The notes below the pieces were generated by a model. It did not search any database. It was not told where the DNA came from and saw nothing but the letters and a program-made list of their open reading frames with translations. A stretch of DNA of 64,000 nucleotides from Streptomyces seoulensis (GTDB lineage Bacteria > Actinomycetota > Actinomycetes > Streptomycetales > Streptomycetaceae). The DNA lies in assembly GCA_013364255.1 (NCBI GenBank), contig CP054936.1, forward strand, positions 2,634,853 through 2,698,852, written 5' to 3'. Of the stretch, positions 26,654-35,683 are shown piece after piece. Positions within the stretch are counted from its first letter, which is position 1. Each line of letters begins with the position of its first letter. The position numbers and the translations under genes are program-made.

Positions 26654-28213
26654 TCAGATGAGGTCCATCGCGGCGACCTCGTCCGGGCGGCCGTAGCTCA
26701 CCGGCCCCTGGAAGCGGCGGCGGGCGGTGGCGAACCACCAGACGGTGGCCACCAGCAGGACGGCGGCGAGGGCGATGGGGGCGTAGTTGAACGAGTCGGC
26801 GGTGAGCGGGGCGGCCTGCGGCAGCATGAACAGCACGCTGCTGAGCGCGATCCAGGTCACCGCGACCACGCCCACCGGACGGCCCCAGCGGCCCAGGTTC
26901 CACGGCCCTGGCCGGAACTCGTCGCCGAGCCGCAGCCGCAGCAGGATCGGGACGGCGTAGGCGAGGAAGAGTCCGACGACGTTGACGCTGACGATGGCGG
27001 TGAACGCCGTGTGCGACCACCAGCCGGGCAGGACCAGGGCGAGCGAGCAGGCCACCGCGAGCCAGACCGCCTTGACCGGGGTGCGGGTGTGCGGGGAGAC
27101 CGAGTGCCACCAGCGCGAGCCCGGCATGGCGCCGTCCCGGGAGAAGGCGAAGATCTGCCGGGTGTTGCTGGTCAGGTTGGCCAGGCCGCAGAAGAGCATC
27201 GCCCCGATGACGATCAGCAGCAGCGCCTTCGCGGTGGCCTGGCCGAGGGCGTCGATGAGGATCTGGACGGGGGGCGCGGCCGAACCCGCCTGGCTGTCGT
27301 AGTCGCCGATGCCGGTGACGAGGGCGAGCATCAGGACCAGTCCGGTGAGCGCGGACCAGCCGATGGCGCGGATGATGCCCCTGGGGGCGTTGACGGTGGC
27401 GTGGACCGTTTCCTCGGACATGTGGAAGCTGCCGTCGAAGCCGGTGAACGTCCAGCTGGTGACGAGCAGGCCGAGCATGCCGCCGTAAAGGCCGCTCGTG
27501 AAGCCGGTGTTGTTCGCGAAATGGGTGACGAAGGAGACCGGCCGGTGCTGGTCGGGCACGGCGACCAGGGCGGTCACGATCACCACAAGACCGATGAGCA
27601 GCCACCACACGGAGATCCGGTTCAGGACGGCGACCAGCTGGACGGCGCGGGTGTTGGCCAGGCCCTGGAGCACGATGATCAGCGCGGTGATCAGGACCGT
27701 CTGGTGGGCGGTGGGCACGTAGGAGGGCCACTGGAGGGCGAGGAAGGCCTGGATGAAGGTGGCGGCCGCGTAGCCGGTGGCGGCGGTGCCGCCGATCTGG
27801 CCGACGAAGTTCAGCCAGCCGGTGAACCAGGACCAGGCGCCCTTGTGCCGCTTGGCGAGTTTCCCGGCCGAGAAATACAGCGCACCGCTCGTCGGATAGG
27901 CGGAGGCGACTTCCGCCATGGCCGCGCCGACGAACAGCACCATCACGGAGACGCCTATCCAGCCGAAGACGAGAACGCGCGGGCCGCCCGCGTTCATGCC
28001 GAATCCGAAGGACGAGAAAATACCCGATAAGACATTGATGATGGTGAAGGAGATCGCGAAATTGTCGAACGCCTTGAAACGCCGGGTGAGTTTTCTCGGG
28101 TAGCCCATGGCGTGCAGGGTCGCGTCGTCGTCGAGCGCGTTCGTCTCCGCCCGGCCGCGGGCCCGGTGGGCTCCGGTGGTTCTGACGCGCTGGGCCGGTG
28201 TGCGTGGCGACAC
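26654..28213 (-). CDS. APC superfamily amino-acid/amine permease
   Basis: 519 residues from GTG 28213. About 12 transmembrane helices. Amino-acid permease landmarks: FKAFDNFAISFTIINVLSG in helix 1, ASAYPTSGALYFSAGKLAK (loop 2-3) and FTGFDGSFHMSEET in the middle, where APC members of the ACT/GABA-choline subgroup carry FDG..H.sEE. Likely imports GABA, choline-like amines or amino acids. It is not in an obvious operon: 246 bp from the C39 gene and 151 bp from the next minus-strand gene. Confidence 0.9.
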   Translation of the reverse strand: MSPRTPAQRVRTTGAHRARGRAETNALDDDATLHAMGYPRKLTRRFKAFDNFAISFTIINVLSGIFSSFGFGMNAGGPRVLVFGWIGVSVMVLFVGAAMAEVASAYPTSGALYFSAGKLAKRHKGAWSWFTGWLNFVGQIGGTAATGYAAATFIQAFLALQWPSYVPTAHQTVLITALIIVLQGLANTRAVQLVAVLNRISVWWLLIGLVVIVTALVAVPDQHRPVSFVTHFANNTGFTSGLYGGMLGLLVTSWTFTGFDGSFHMSEETVHATVNAPRGIIRAIGWSALTGLVLMLALVTGIGDYDSQAGSAAPPVQILIDALGQATAKALLLIVIGAMLFCGLANLTSNTRQIFAFSRDGAMPGSRWWHSVSPHTRTPVKAVWLAVACSLALVLPGWWSHTAFTAIVSVNVVGLFLAYAVPILLRLRLGDEFRPGPWNLGRWGRPVGVVAVTWIALSSVLFMLPQAAPLTADSFNYAPIALAAVLLVATVWWFATARRRFQGPVSYGRPDEVAAMDLI

Positions 28214-28364
28214 GGTGGGGCCTTTCTCTTGGGGCGGTGGGGGGTCGGGGTCGGGGCGGTGGAGTCGGGGCTCACGGCGGGCGTCGGACCGGGCCCCACG
28301 GCGGGCGGTTCCCGGCGGGCAGTCCGGCGAACGGCCCGGTGGGCGGTCCGGTGGGCCGCCCGGA

Positions 28365-29315
28365 TCAGGGCGGCACCGGAAGTCCGCAGGCGCGCCGGGC
28401 CCGGGAGAGCTGTCCGGCTGGGTCGCCGAAGACGCACCAGGGCATCCGTGAGGCGTAGGGGCCCATGGCGGTGAGGGGGGCGCGGGCCTCGGCCTCGCGG
28501 CGGGCCAGGATCAGGGCGTGGGCGAGATAGGCCAGGTCGAGCACCGGGGTGAAGCGGTAACCGGCCACGGTCGGCAGCCAGTCGCGGTGGACGGCGAGGG
28601 CGGTGGAGCGCCACTGCGGCTGTTCCCAGACCCGGTCGGCGAGCAGCCGCGCGGGGTCGTAGCTCTCCACCAGGGCGACCAGCGGCAGCAGCCGCAGCGC
28701 GGAGTGGGCGGGGGCCCGCTGCGCCAGGAAGGCGGCGACGTCCCAGGCGGCGTTGACCGAGCCGCCGTGGCGGGTGAAGAAGAAGGCAAGGAAGCGGTGG
28801 TGGGCCTCGCGGTGCCAGGGGTCGAGGGAGAGGACGTGCGCGAACAGCCGCCAGGGGCCGGGCGGCGAGGTGAGCAGGCCGTGCGGCGCCGGGTCGCGCA
28901 GCCGGTGCAGCCGGGCCATGGCCAGTTTGGCGACCCAGGGCGTGGGGTCGGCGGGGTCGGCCGCCGAGGCCCGGTCGCAGGCGGACAGCGCTATCCGCTC
29001 CAGGGTCTCGGCGCGGGCGTCACGGGCGTCGGCGGCGCGCAGTGCCCGCAGCACGGCCACCCGCGCCCACAGCAGCGCGGCCTCGGGCGCCGGTTCCTCG
29101 GCCAGCCAGCGTTCGGCGAGGTCGGAGTCGGCGGCCTCCGAGGCCAGCACCAGCGAGCGGTGGGCCCGCAGGGCGTGGTCGCCCCGGCTCTCGGCGAGGA
29201 CCGTCCTGGCGCGCGCCCAGCGGCCGGCCCGGACGTCGACGCAGACGCTCGCCAGCATCCGGTCGTCCGCCGCCGGATGCCAGACGTACTGCCCCTCGAA
29301 CAACCCGGCGGCCAT
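28365..29315 (-). CDS. Conserved hypothetical helical (TPR-like) protein
   Basis: 316 residues from ATG 29315 behind GGGGGAAG. It is all-helical with repeated pairs resembling tetratricopeptide or Sel1-like hairpins (RWARARTVLAES, AALLWARVAVLRAL, PWVAKLAMARLHRL). No signal peptide, membrane helix or catalytic motif. Conserved Trp/His-rich segments (LDPWHREAHHRFLAFFF) suggest a specific fold. Divergent from the P-loop kinase gene downstream on the plus strand. Function unknown. Confidence 0.75.
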   Translation of the reverse strand: MAAGLFEGQYVWHPAADDRMLASVCVDVRAGRWARARTVLAESRGDHALRAHRSLVLASEAADSDLAERWLAEEPAPEAALLWARVAVLRALRAADARDARAETLERIALSACDRASAADPADPTPWVAKLAMARLHRLRDPAPHGLLTSPPGPWRLFAHVLSLDPWHREAHHRFLAFFFTRHGGSVNAAWDVAAFLAQRAPAHSALRLLPLVALVESYDPARLLADRVWEQPQWRSTALAVHRDWLPTVAGYRFTPVLDLAYLAHALILARREAEARAPLTAMGPYASRMPWCVFGDPAGQLSRARRACGLPVPP

Positions 29316-29590
29316 CTTCCCCCGTCCGATCCCTTACGGCACCTCGTGGTCGCACCACCGGCACCTTACTCAGCACGGGGCGCAGCCGGAACGCGAATTC
29401 CGACAAGTTCACCGGCGAGATCTGCCGCACCGGCGGATCGGCCCGGACTTCGGGCGGGCTTTGCGGAGCACGCGCCCGATAGTTCAATACGACACTGATT
29501 CGGGGAGCGCACGCCGTGCCGGGTGCGGGCGGCCACTAGAATGTTCCCGCGCTATATGCCAGCCGCAGCACTCGCACTCCGGGACCCGCC

Positions 29591-30178
29591 ATCCACGCCC
29601 TCGCCGCCCAGCTCCGCCGCCTTCCGCCGTCCTGCGGTCCGGTCCGTCTCATCGGCGTCGACGGGCACGCCGGCTCCGGGAAGTCCACGTTCGCCGGACG
29701 CCTGGCCGCGGCGCTGGACGGCGCGCCGGTGCTGCACCTGGACGACGTCGCCAGCCATCAGGAGCTGTTCGCCTGGGACGGGCGGCTGCTGGCCGAGGTG
29801 ATCGAGCCGCTCGCGCGCGGCGCCGTCGCGCACTACTCCCCCTACGACTGGCACGCCCGGCGCTTCGGCACGCCCCGCGCGCTGGCGCCCGCGCCCGTGA
29901 TCCTGGTCGAGGGCGTCGGCGCCGGCCGGCGGGCGCTGCGCCCGCATCTGGCCCGTCTGCTGTGGATGGAGCTGCCCCGTGCGCGGTCCTGGGCGCGGGG
30001 GCGGGCCCGGGACGGGGCGGAGCAGCGGGAGTTCTGGACCGGGTGGACGGCGGCGGAGCGGCGGCATTTCGCGGCCGACCCGTCCCGGCCGTTCGCCGAC
30101 CTCCTGGTGCGACAGCGGGAGTCGGGGTACGAGGTGCTGCCGGGCCCTTGGACCGGACCAGGAAATGACGCTCCGTGA
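29591..30178 (+). CDS. Uridine kinase-like P-loop NTPase, start codon abnormal
   Basis: The reading frame is open from 29540 (after TAG 29537-29539) to the stop at 30178. Homology-like sequence begins around 29591 (IHALAAQLRRLPPSCG), followed by Walker A GVDGHAGSGKST (about residues 22-33) and Walker B-like HLDDV. Uridine kinase-like proteins phosphorylate nucleosides or related small molecules. No ATG, GTG, TTG or CTG occurs in frame before the P-loop: the first is a CTG at about residue 38 and then GTG at 29729. An ATC at 29591 is the only near-cognate candidate at the right place. A TAGAAT box at 29537-29542 could be the -10. Rare start, small indel upstream or a sequence error are the options. 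Confidence 0.7.
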   Translation: MHALAAQLRRLPPSCGPVRLIGVDGHAGSGKSTFAGRLAAALDGAPVLHLDDVASHQELFAWDGRLLAEVIEPLARGAVAHYSPYDWHARRFGTPRALAPAPVILVEGVGAGRRALRPHLARLLWMELPRARSWARGRARDGAEQREFWTGWTAAERRHFAADPSRPFADLLVRQRESGYEVLPGPWTGPGNDAP

Positions 30179-30249
30179 CGGCTCGGCGGCAATGTGCTGA
30201 ACTCGTGAAGATCGCCTCCGGGGAACTCGGCGCGGTGCCCCAACTCCGC

Positions 30250-30279
30250 TTGACCCGGGGGCCGTACAGGTCTTACGTT
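30250..30279 (+). promoter_or_regulatory. HrdB-type promoter of the candidate sRNA
   Basis: TTGACC (30250-30255), 18-bp spacer, TACGTT (30274-30279): a good housekeeping-sigma promoter. It points at a short region that ends in a strong terminator 75 bp later, with no ORF between. Confidence 0.72.
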
Positions 30280-30285
30280 CTCAAT

Positions 30286-30356
30286 GTGCGGTCATCGAGG
30301 ACCGCCCGCTGACACGAAGCCCCCGGTTGTTCCCCCGTGACCGGGGGCTTCGTTCT
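30286..30356 (+). ncRNA. Candidate small RNA of about 70 nt
   Basis: Starts about 7 bases after the TACGTT box and ends at the terminator. It contains a first hairpin GCGGTC-ATCGAG-GACCGC (30288-30305) and then the terminator hairpin with a C-rich loop (TGTTCCCCCGTG). No start codon with RBS inside. It lies between the kinase gene and the EccA-like gene, 265 bp upstream of the latter. It could be a free-standing sRNA or a prematurely terminated leader of the EccA-like gene. Rfam family unknown to me. Confidence 0.6.
30314..30353 (+). terminator. Strong intrinsic terminator of the candidate sRNA
   Basis: 14-bp perfect arms (ACGAAGCCCCCGGT and its complement) with a 12-base loop, followed by TTCTG. 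It stands 75 bp downstream of a promoter with no ORF between. Confidence 0.85.
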
Positions 30357-30619
30357 GCCCGAAAGCCGATTTCCGGACGCCGCGCGGCGCCGTTCGATCA
30401 CCCTGGGTCACCGACCGGGGTGCGCCCCCCGCGCTCCCACCTCGCCGAACGCCCCCTGCGGCACCCTACGGCGGGCGGTGGCCCCGCGGGTACGATGCCC
30501 TCGGTGCGACCTTCGAACGGCTGCTTCGCGCACCTGCAACTCCGGTCCGCGGCACAGCGGTTCGACCAGAGGCAGCCGCCGGGCGCCGGTCCGGCGGCGA
30601 ACCTACGGGGGCACGGTCT

Positions 30620-32506
30620 GTGGGGGACGTGATGGACTTCGGCACGCAGGGCACGAAGGCCCCGGCCGACCTCGCCTGGCTGCGGGGGGTCGACGCCTAC
30701 ACCATGGGCGCCTATCCGCAGGCGGAGGAGGAGTTCCGGGCCGCGGTGCGGATGGACCCCGGGATGGCCGACGGCTGGCTCGGCCTGCACGCGCTGCGCG
30801 TCGACACGACGACCGCGCTGCTGAGGATGTTCCGGCACCGCGACCGCTTCGGCGAGCAGCGCTCCCGGCACCGCCGCAACCTCAACTCCTGGTACTGGCT
30901 CGGCTGGTGGGTGCAGCCGGTGCTGGAGAGCCCGCGCGATCTGCTGCTCGCGCACGCCTCGCACTGGCTGGACGGGCGCCATGTGCCCGAGCTGGACCGG
31001 GCGCTGGCCGGGCTGCCGCCGGTGGACGCCGACGCCCAGGTGCGGTTCCTGCACGCCTGCCGCGCCTATCTGGTCAAGGACTGGGAGCAGCTCGTGCGGC
31101 ACACCGATCCGCTGGTGGACGATGCGCTGCTGGGCATCGAGGCCGGCCTGTTCGGCGGGATGGCCCGGGTGCGGCTGGAGATGTTCGGGCAGGCCGAACC
31201 ACTGCTGTCGGCCGCGCTGATGCGGTGCCGCAGCGAGCAGCCGCAGCGCAAGGAGCTGCGGTACTGGCTGGCCAGGGCGCACGAGGGCACCGGCCGCAGC
31301 GCCGCGGCGCTGCCGCTGTACCGGGCGGTGCACCGGGTGGACCCGGCCTTCATGGACACCTCGGCGCGGCTGGCGGCGATAGCCGAGGGCGACGGGTACG
31401 ACGACGAGGCGGCCGGTCTCGCGGCGATCACGCTCGCCGGGGCCGGCGGCCAGGACACCGTGGACGGCCCGGACCTGCTGGACCCGGTCTTCGGCGGCGA
31501 GGGCCGCGAGCTGAAGCTCGGCGGCGAGCCCGAGCCGCCGCCCGCCGCCGCGTACCCGCCGGTGGCCGATCCGGCGGTGCGCGAGCGGGCCGCCTCCGCC
31601 GCCGGGCCGCCGCCCAGCGGTCCGACCGATCCGGCGCTGCTGGAGCAGGCGCTCGCCGAACTGGAGCGGATGGTCGGTCTCGAACCGGTGAAGCGTCAGG
31701 TCAAGGCGCTGTCCGCCCAGCTCAACATGGCCCGGCTGCGGGCCGGTCAGGGACTGCCGGTGCAGCCGCCGAAGCGGCACTTCGTCTTCTCCGGCCCGTC
31801 GGGCACCGGCAAGACCACGGTCGCCCGCATCCTGGGCCGGGTCTTCTACGCGCTCGGGCTGCTCGGCGGTGACCACCTGGTGGAGGCCCAGCGCGCCGAT
31901 CTGGTCGGCGAGTACCTGGGCCAGACGGCGGTGAAGGCCAACGAGCTGATCGACTCCGCGATCGGCGGGGTGCTCTTCGTGGACGAGGCCTACTCACTGT
32001 CCAACTCCGGGTACGGCAAGGGCGACGCGTACGGCGACGAGGCGCTCCAGGTGCTGCTCAAGCGGGCCGAGGACAACCGCGACCACCTGGTGGTGATCCT
32101 GGCCGGCTATCCGGAGGGGATGGACCGGCTGCTGGCCGCGAACCCGGGGCTGTCGTCCCGCTTCACCACCCGGGTGGACTTCCCGTCCTACCGGCCCCTG
32201 GAACTGACCGAGATCGGGAAGGTGCTCGCTGCGGAGAACGGCGACGTGTGGGACGAGGAGGCGCTGGAGGAGCTGCGCTCGATCGCCGGGCACGTGGTCG
32301 GCCAGGACTGGATCGACGAGCTGGGCAACGGGCGGTTCCTGCGGACGCTGTACGAGAAGAGCTGCGCCTATCGCGACCTCAGGCTCTCGGCATACCCGGG
32401 CGTCCTGTCCCGCGACGATCTGGCGACCCTGCGCCTGCCGGACCTGATGCAGGCGTACGGCGAGGTGCTGTCGGGGCGGGGGCCGCAGGACCCGTCGGCG
32501 CTGTGA
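30620..32506 (+). CDS. AAA+ ATPase, CbxX/EccA-like with N-terminal TPR region
   Basis: 628 residues from GTG 30620 (GGGGG 8 bases upstream); ATG 30632 is also possible. The N-terminal half (1-310) is helical with TPR-like repeats (YPQAEEEFRAAVRMDP, GRSAAALPLYRAVHRVDP). The C-terminal half is a CbxX/CfxQ-type AAA+ domain: Walker A GPSGTGKTT (about 392), Walker B GVLFVDEAYSL, and arginine-finger region SSRFTTRVDF. This architecture matches EccA of type VII secretion, but no esx, eccB-D or mycosin gene is nearby. A Gly/Pro-rich linker separates the halves. The candidate sRNA terminator lies upstream. Confidence 0.88.
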   Translation: MGDVMDFGTQGTKAPADLAWLRGVDAYTMGAYPQAEEEFRAAVRMDPGMADGWLGLHALRVDTTTALLRMFRHRDRFGEQRSRHRRNLNSWYWLGWWVQPVLESPRDLLLAHASHWLDGRHVPELDRALAGLPPVDADAQVRFLHACRAYLVKDWEQLVRHTDPLVDDALLGIEAGLFGGMARVRLEMFGQAEPLLSAALMRCRSEQPQRKELRYWLARAHEGTGRSAAALPLYRAVHRVDPAFMDTSARLAAIAEGDGYDDEAAGLAAITLAGAGGQDTVDGPDLLDPVFGGEGRELKLGGEPEPPPAAAYPPVADPAVRERAASAAGPPPSGPTDPALLEQALAELERMVGLEPVKRQVKALSAQLNMARLRAGQGLPVQPPKRHFVFSGPSGTGKTTVARILGRVFYALGLLGGDHLVEAQRADLVGEYLGQTAVKANELIDSAIGGVLFVDEAYSLSNSGYGKGDAYGDEALQVLLKRAEDNRDHLVVILAGYPEGMDRLLAANPGLSSRFTTRVDFPSYRPLELTEIGKVLAAENGDVWDEEALEELRSIAGHVVGQDWIDELGNGRFLRTLYEKSCAYRDLRLSAYPGVLSRDDLATLRLPDLMQAYGEVLSGRGPQDPSAL

Positions 32507-32542
32507 CGGGTCCCGCGCTCCCCCGCTGACGTCCCGCCGCGG

Positions 32543-33628
32543 TTACGTCGCGAGGACCTCCTCCGGTTCCCCGCTGCCCCTCGGCTCCGTCAGGCGGATC
32601 TCGGTGGCGATGCGGTGGGCGGGGTCGCGGACCTCGCCGACGAGGAGTTCCAGGACGTCCTCCAGGGCCACCACGCCCAGCACCCGGCCGGAGGCGTCCG
32701 CAACCTGAGCCAGATGGGTGGCGGCGCGGCGCATGACCGTCAGGGCGTCGTCCAGCGGGAGCTCGGACCGCAGCGTCGGCATCGGGCGCCATATCCGCTG
32801 CGGCACGGCCCGGTCCGAGTCCTCCGCGTCAAGGACGTCCTTGACGTGCAGGAACCCCATGAAGGAACCGTTCTCCGCGGCGACCGGGAAGCGGGAGTAC
32901 CCGGTGCGGGCGGTGAGCGCGACGATCTCGCCGGGGGTCACCGACGGGGTGACGGTCACCAGCTTCTCGCGGGGCAGCAGCACGTCCAGGACCGGGCGGG
33001 AGCCCAGTTCCAGCGCGTCCTCCAGCCGCTCCTGCTCCTCGGGGTCCAGCAGACCGGCCTGGCCGGAGTCCTCCACCAGCCGGCCCAGCTGGACGCTGGT
33101 GAAGACGGCCTCCACCTCGTCCTTGGGCTCGACGCGGAAGAGGCGCAGGATGCCCTGGGCGCAGGCGCCGAGCGCCACGGTGACCGGCCGGCACACCCGG
33201 GCGAAGGCGACCAGCCCGGGGGCGAGCCAGAGCGCGGCCTTCTCGGGGGCGGCCATCGCCAGGTTCTTCGGCACCATCTCGCCTATGACGAGGTGGAAGA
33301 AGACCACCGCGGCGAGCGCGATGGCGTAGCCGAGCGGGTGGATCACGCCGTGCGGCAGCCGCATCCAGCCGAACACCGGTTCCAGCAGATGCGCCACCGT
33401 GGGTTCGGCGACGGCGCCCAGCGTCAGCGAGCAGACGGTGATGCCGAACTGCGCGGCGGCCATCATCTGCGGCAGCCGCTCCAGACCGTGCAGCACCTGG
33501 CGGGCGCGGGCGGTGCCGAGCGGTTCGATCTGGCTGCGCCGGACCGAGACGAGCGCGAACTCGGCGCCGACGAAGAAGCCGTTGACGAGGACGAGCAGCG
33601 CGGCGAGGACCAGTTGCAGGACGCTCAT
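32543..33628 (-). CDS. CNNM/CorC family (hemolysin-like) membrane protein, second of pair
   Basis: 361 residues; start ATG 33628, overlapping the stop of the upstream paralogue by 4 bp (ATGA), so translation is coupled. An N-terminal DUF21 domain has three to four membrane helices (LVLVNGFFVGAEFALVSVRRSQ) and is followed by paired CBS domains, but the C-terminal CorC_HlyC domain appears absent or much reduced because the protein stops soon after CBS2. Family members act in magnesium/cobalt export or regulation. It may form a heterodimer with the longer paralogue. Confidence 0.9.
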   Translation of the reverse strand: MSVLQLVLAALLVLVNGFFVGAEFALVSVRRSQIEPLGTARARQVLHGLERLPQMMAAAQFGITVCSLTLGAVAEPTVAHLLEPVFGWMRLPHGVIHPLGYAIALAAVVFFHLVIGEMVPKNLAMAAPEKAALWLAPGLVAFARVCRPVTVALGACAQGILRLFRVEPKDEVEAVFTSVQLGRLVEDSGQAGLLDPEEQERLEDALELGSRPVLDVLLPREKLVTVTPSVTPGEIVALTARTGYSRFPVAAENGSFMGFLHVKDVLDAEDSDRAVPQRIWRPMPTLRSELPLDDALTVMRRAATHLAQVADASGRVLGVVALEDVLELLVGEVRDPAHRIATEIRLTEPRGSGEPEEVLAT

Positions 33629-34971
33629 CGGGCGGCCTCCGTCCCGGCCGCGACGGCGTCGGCGCCGCGGCCCGTCCGCACCAGGCGGACCCGCTCGGCG
33701 CGGTAGTGGCCGACCTCGCGCACGGACAGCCGCCAGCCGGGCAGCTCCGCGCGGTCGCCGGGGGCCGGGATCCGGCCGAGCAGATCGGCGACCAGGCCGG
33801 CCACCGTCTCGTAGGGGCCCTCGGGCGCCTGGAGGCCGACGCGGCCGAGCAGGTCGACGCGGCAGCCGCCGTCGACGTCCCAGGCGGGCCGGCCGTCCTC
33901 GGGCGGGGCGGGCGCCAGCTCGGGCACGTCCTTGGCGTCGTGCTCGTCGCGCACCTCGCCGACGAGTTCCTCGACGATGTCCTCCAGGGTCACCACACCG
34001 GCCGTGCCGCCGTACTCGTCGACGACGACGGCGATGGGCTGCTCGTTGCGCAGCTGCGCGAGCAGCGGCTGCACGGGCAGGGTCTCGGGGACCAGCAGCG
34101 CCGGGCGGGCGATCCGGCCGACCGGGGTACGCAGCCGCTCGGCCGCCGGGACGGCGAGGGCGTCCTTGAGGTGGACCATGCCGGCGATCTCGTCGATCTT
34201 GTCCTGGTAGACGGGGAAGCGCGACAGACCGGTGGCGCGGGTCAGGTTGACCACGTCCTCGGCGGTCGCCGAGATCTGCAGCGCGCTGACCTTCACGCGC
34301 GGCGTCATGACGTGCTGCGCGGTCAGGTCGCCCAGGGACAGGGTGCGCACGAACAGGTCGGCCGTGTCCTGTTCGAGGGCGCCGGCCCGGGCCGAGTGGC
34401 GGGCCAGGGAGACCAGCTCGCCGGGGGTGCGCGCGGAGGCCAGTTCCTCGGCGGGTTCGACGCCGAGGGCGCGCACCAGCCGGTTGGCCACCGTGTTCAG
34501 CACGGAGATCACCGGGCGGAACAGGCGGGAGAAGAGGTGCTGCGGGCCGGCGACGAAGCGCGCGACCTGGAGCGGCCGGGAGACCGCCCAGTTCTTCGGC
34601 ACGAGTTCGCCGATCACCATCTGCACCGCGGAGGCGAGCAGCATGCCGACGAGCACGGCGGCGCCGGAGACGACGCCCTCGGGCGCGCCGACGGCGGTGA
34701 AGGGGCCGCGCAGCAGCTCGGCGAGCGCGGGCTCGGCGAGCATGCCGACGACCAGGGAGGTGATGGTGATGCCGAGCTGGGTGCCGGAGAGCTGGAAGGA
34801 CAGCTCGCCGAGCGACTCGACGACCGTGCGGGCCCGTTTGTCGCCGTCGGCGGCGGCCTTCTCGGCCTCCGGGCGTTCGACGGTCACCAGTCCGAATTCG
34901 GCGGCGACGAAGAAGCCGTTGGCGAGGATGAGCAGGAAAGCCGCTGCGAGGAGCAGCAGGGAGATGGTCAT
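33625..34971 (-). CDS. CNNM/CorC family (hemolysin-like) membrane protein, first of pair
   Basis: 448 residues from ATG 34971. DUF21 membrane domain (about 1-185; LILANGFFVAAEFGLVTVER), CBS pair (about 205-330) with VVVDEYGGTAGVVTLEDI, and the C-terminal CorC_HlyC domain ending near VREVGHYRAERVRLVR. Probably involved in divalent-cation (Mg/Co) transport or homeostasis; the hemolysin name is historical. Co-transcribed with the shorter paralogue downstream, with ATGA overlap. Confidence 0.92.
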   Translation of the reverse strand: MTISLLLLAAAFLLILANGFFVAAEFGLVTVERPEAEKAAADGDKRARTVVESLGELSFQLSGTQLGITITSLVVGMLAEPALAELLRGPFTAVGAPEGVVSGAAVLVGMLLASAVQMVIGELVPKNWAVSRPLQVARFVAGPQHLFSRLFRPVISVLNTVANRLVRALGVEPAEELASARTPGELVSLARHSARAGALEQDTADLFVRTLSLGDLTAQHVMTPRVKVSALQISATAEDVVNLTRATGLSRFPVYQDKIDEIAGMVHLKDALAVPAAERLRTPVGRIARPALLVPETLPVQPLLAQLRNEQPIAVVVDEYGGTAGVVTLEDIVEELVGEVRDEHDAKDVPELAPAPPEDGRPAWDVDGGCRVDLLGRVGLQAPEGPYETVAGLVADLLGRIPAPGDRAELPGWRLSVREVGHYRAERVRLVRTGRGADAVAAGTEAAR

Positions 34972-35202
34972 GATGCCGCCGCCTCCGCGTGCGCGACGGC
35001 CGCGGTGTCGCGGCGCGCGCTATGTCGGCAGGGGGCGGCGCAGGTACTGCAGGACGGTCCGTCCATCGCCGGAGGGAGTCACTCCTCGGGTAGCAGGAGC
35101 CCCTGGCACCGGTCGGGGCACAGGGGCGGAGACGCAGCGAAACGTCTCCGCCACCAGATTAGTCAAAACGCGGCGGCGTGCGTCAGGGCGGACATCCCCC
35201 AG

Positions 35203-35670
35203 TCAGCCCTGAGACGCACCCGGAGAGGGCTCGGGGTCGTGCGGGGAGCGGGCCTCGACGAGGGCGCGCAGGGCCCGGGCGTCGGCGATGGCGCGCTGCT
35301 TGGCGATGCCGGGCTGGATGCCGAGCGCGGGCAGGCTGGTGCCGTCGCTCAGGTTGAGGAACACCCACGGATCGCCCGGACGCAGGTTCACCTGGAGTAT
35401 TTCCGGCCATTCCAGGCGGCGTCGGCCGGCGATGTTGACGACGGTGACGCCCGAGTCGTCGGCGACGACCTTGGGCCGGGACAGCATCAGCAGCACGCCG
35501 AACAGCAGCGCGCCGGTGAAGACGAAGCTGATCCGCTCGCCGGGGGTGAGCGGCTCCAGCAGGAGCGCCACGGCCGTGATCACCGCGAAGATCGCGACGC
35601 CGGCCGTGAGCAAGACCACACGGGTGATCGCGGGGCGGAAGGTGACAGGGAGCTGGGGGAGGTCGGACAT
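35203..35670 (-). CDS. PH domain-containing membrane protein
   Basis: 155 residues from ATG 35670. Two hydrophobic helices (VVLLTAGVAIFAVITAVALLL and ISFVFTGALLFGVLLML) precede a bacterial PH-like domain (RPKVVADDSGVTVVNIAGRRRLEW...). The C-terminus is charged and Pro-rich. It follows hisG by 13 bp on the same strand, so it is probably the last gene of the rib-his set. Actinobacterial proteins of this type are often linked to cell envelope or RNAP-nearby genes, but the role is unknown. Confidence 0.85.
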   Translation of the reverse strand: MSDLPQLPVTFRPAITRVVLLTAGVAIFAVITAVALLLEPLTPGERISFVFTGALLFGVLLMLSRPKVVADDSGVTVVNIAGRRRLEWPEILQVNLRPGDPWVFLNLSDGTSLPALGIQPGIAKQRAIADARALRALVEARSPHDPEPSPGASQG

Positions 35671-35683
35671 CGCTGGGCGCCCC

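Noticed and set aside
30286..30356. Possible tRNA gene
   Set aside because: No cloverleaf, no T-arm consensus; two simple hairpins only.
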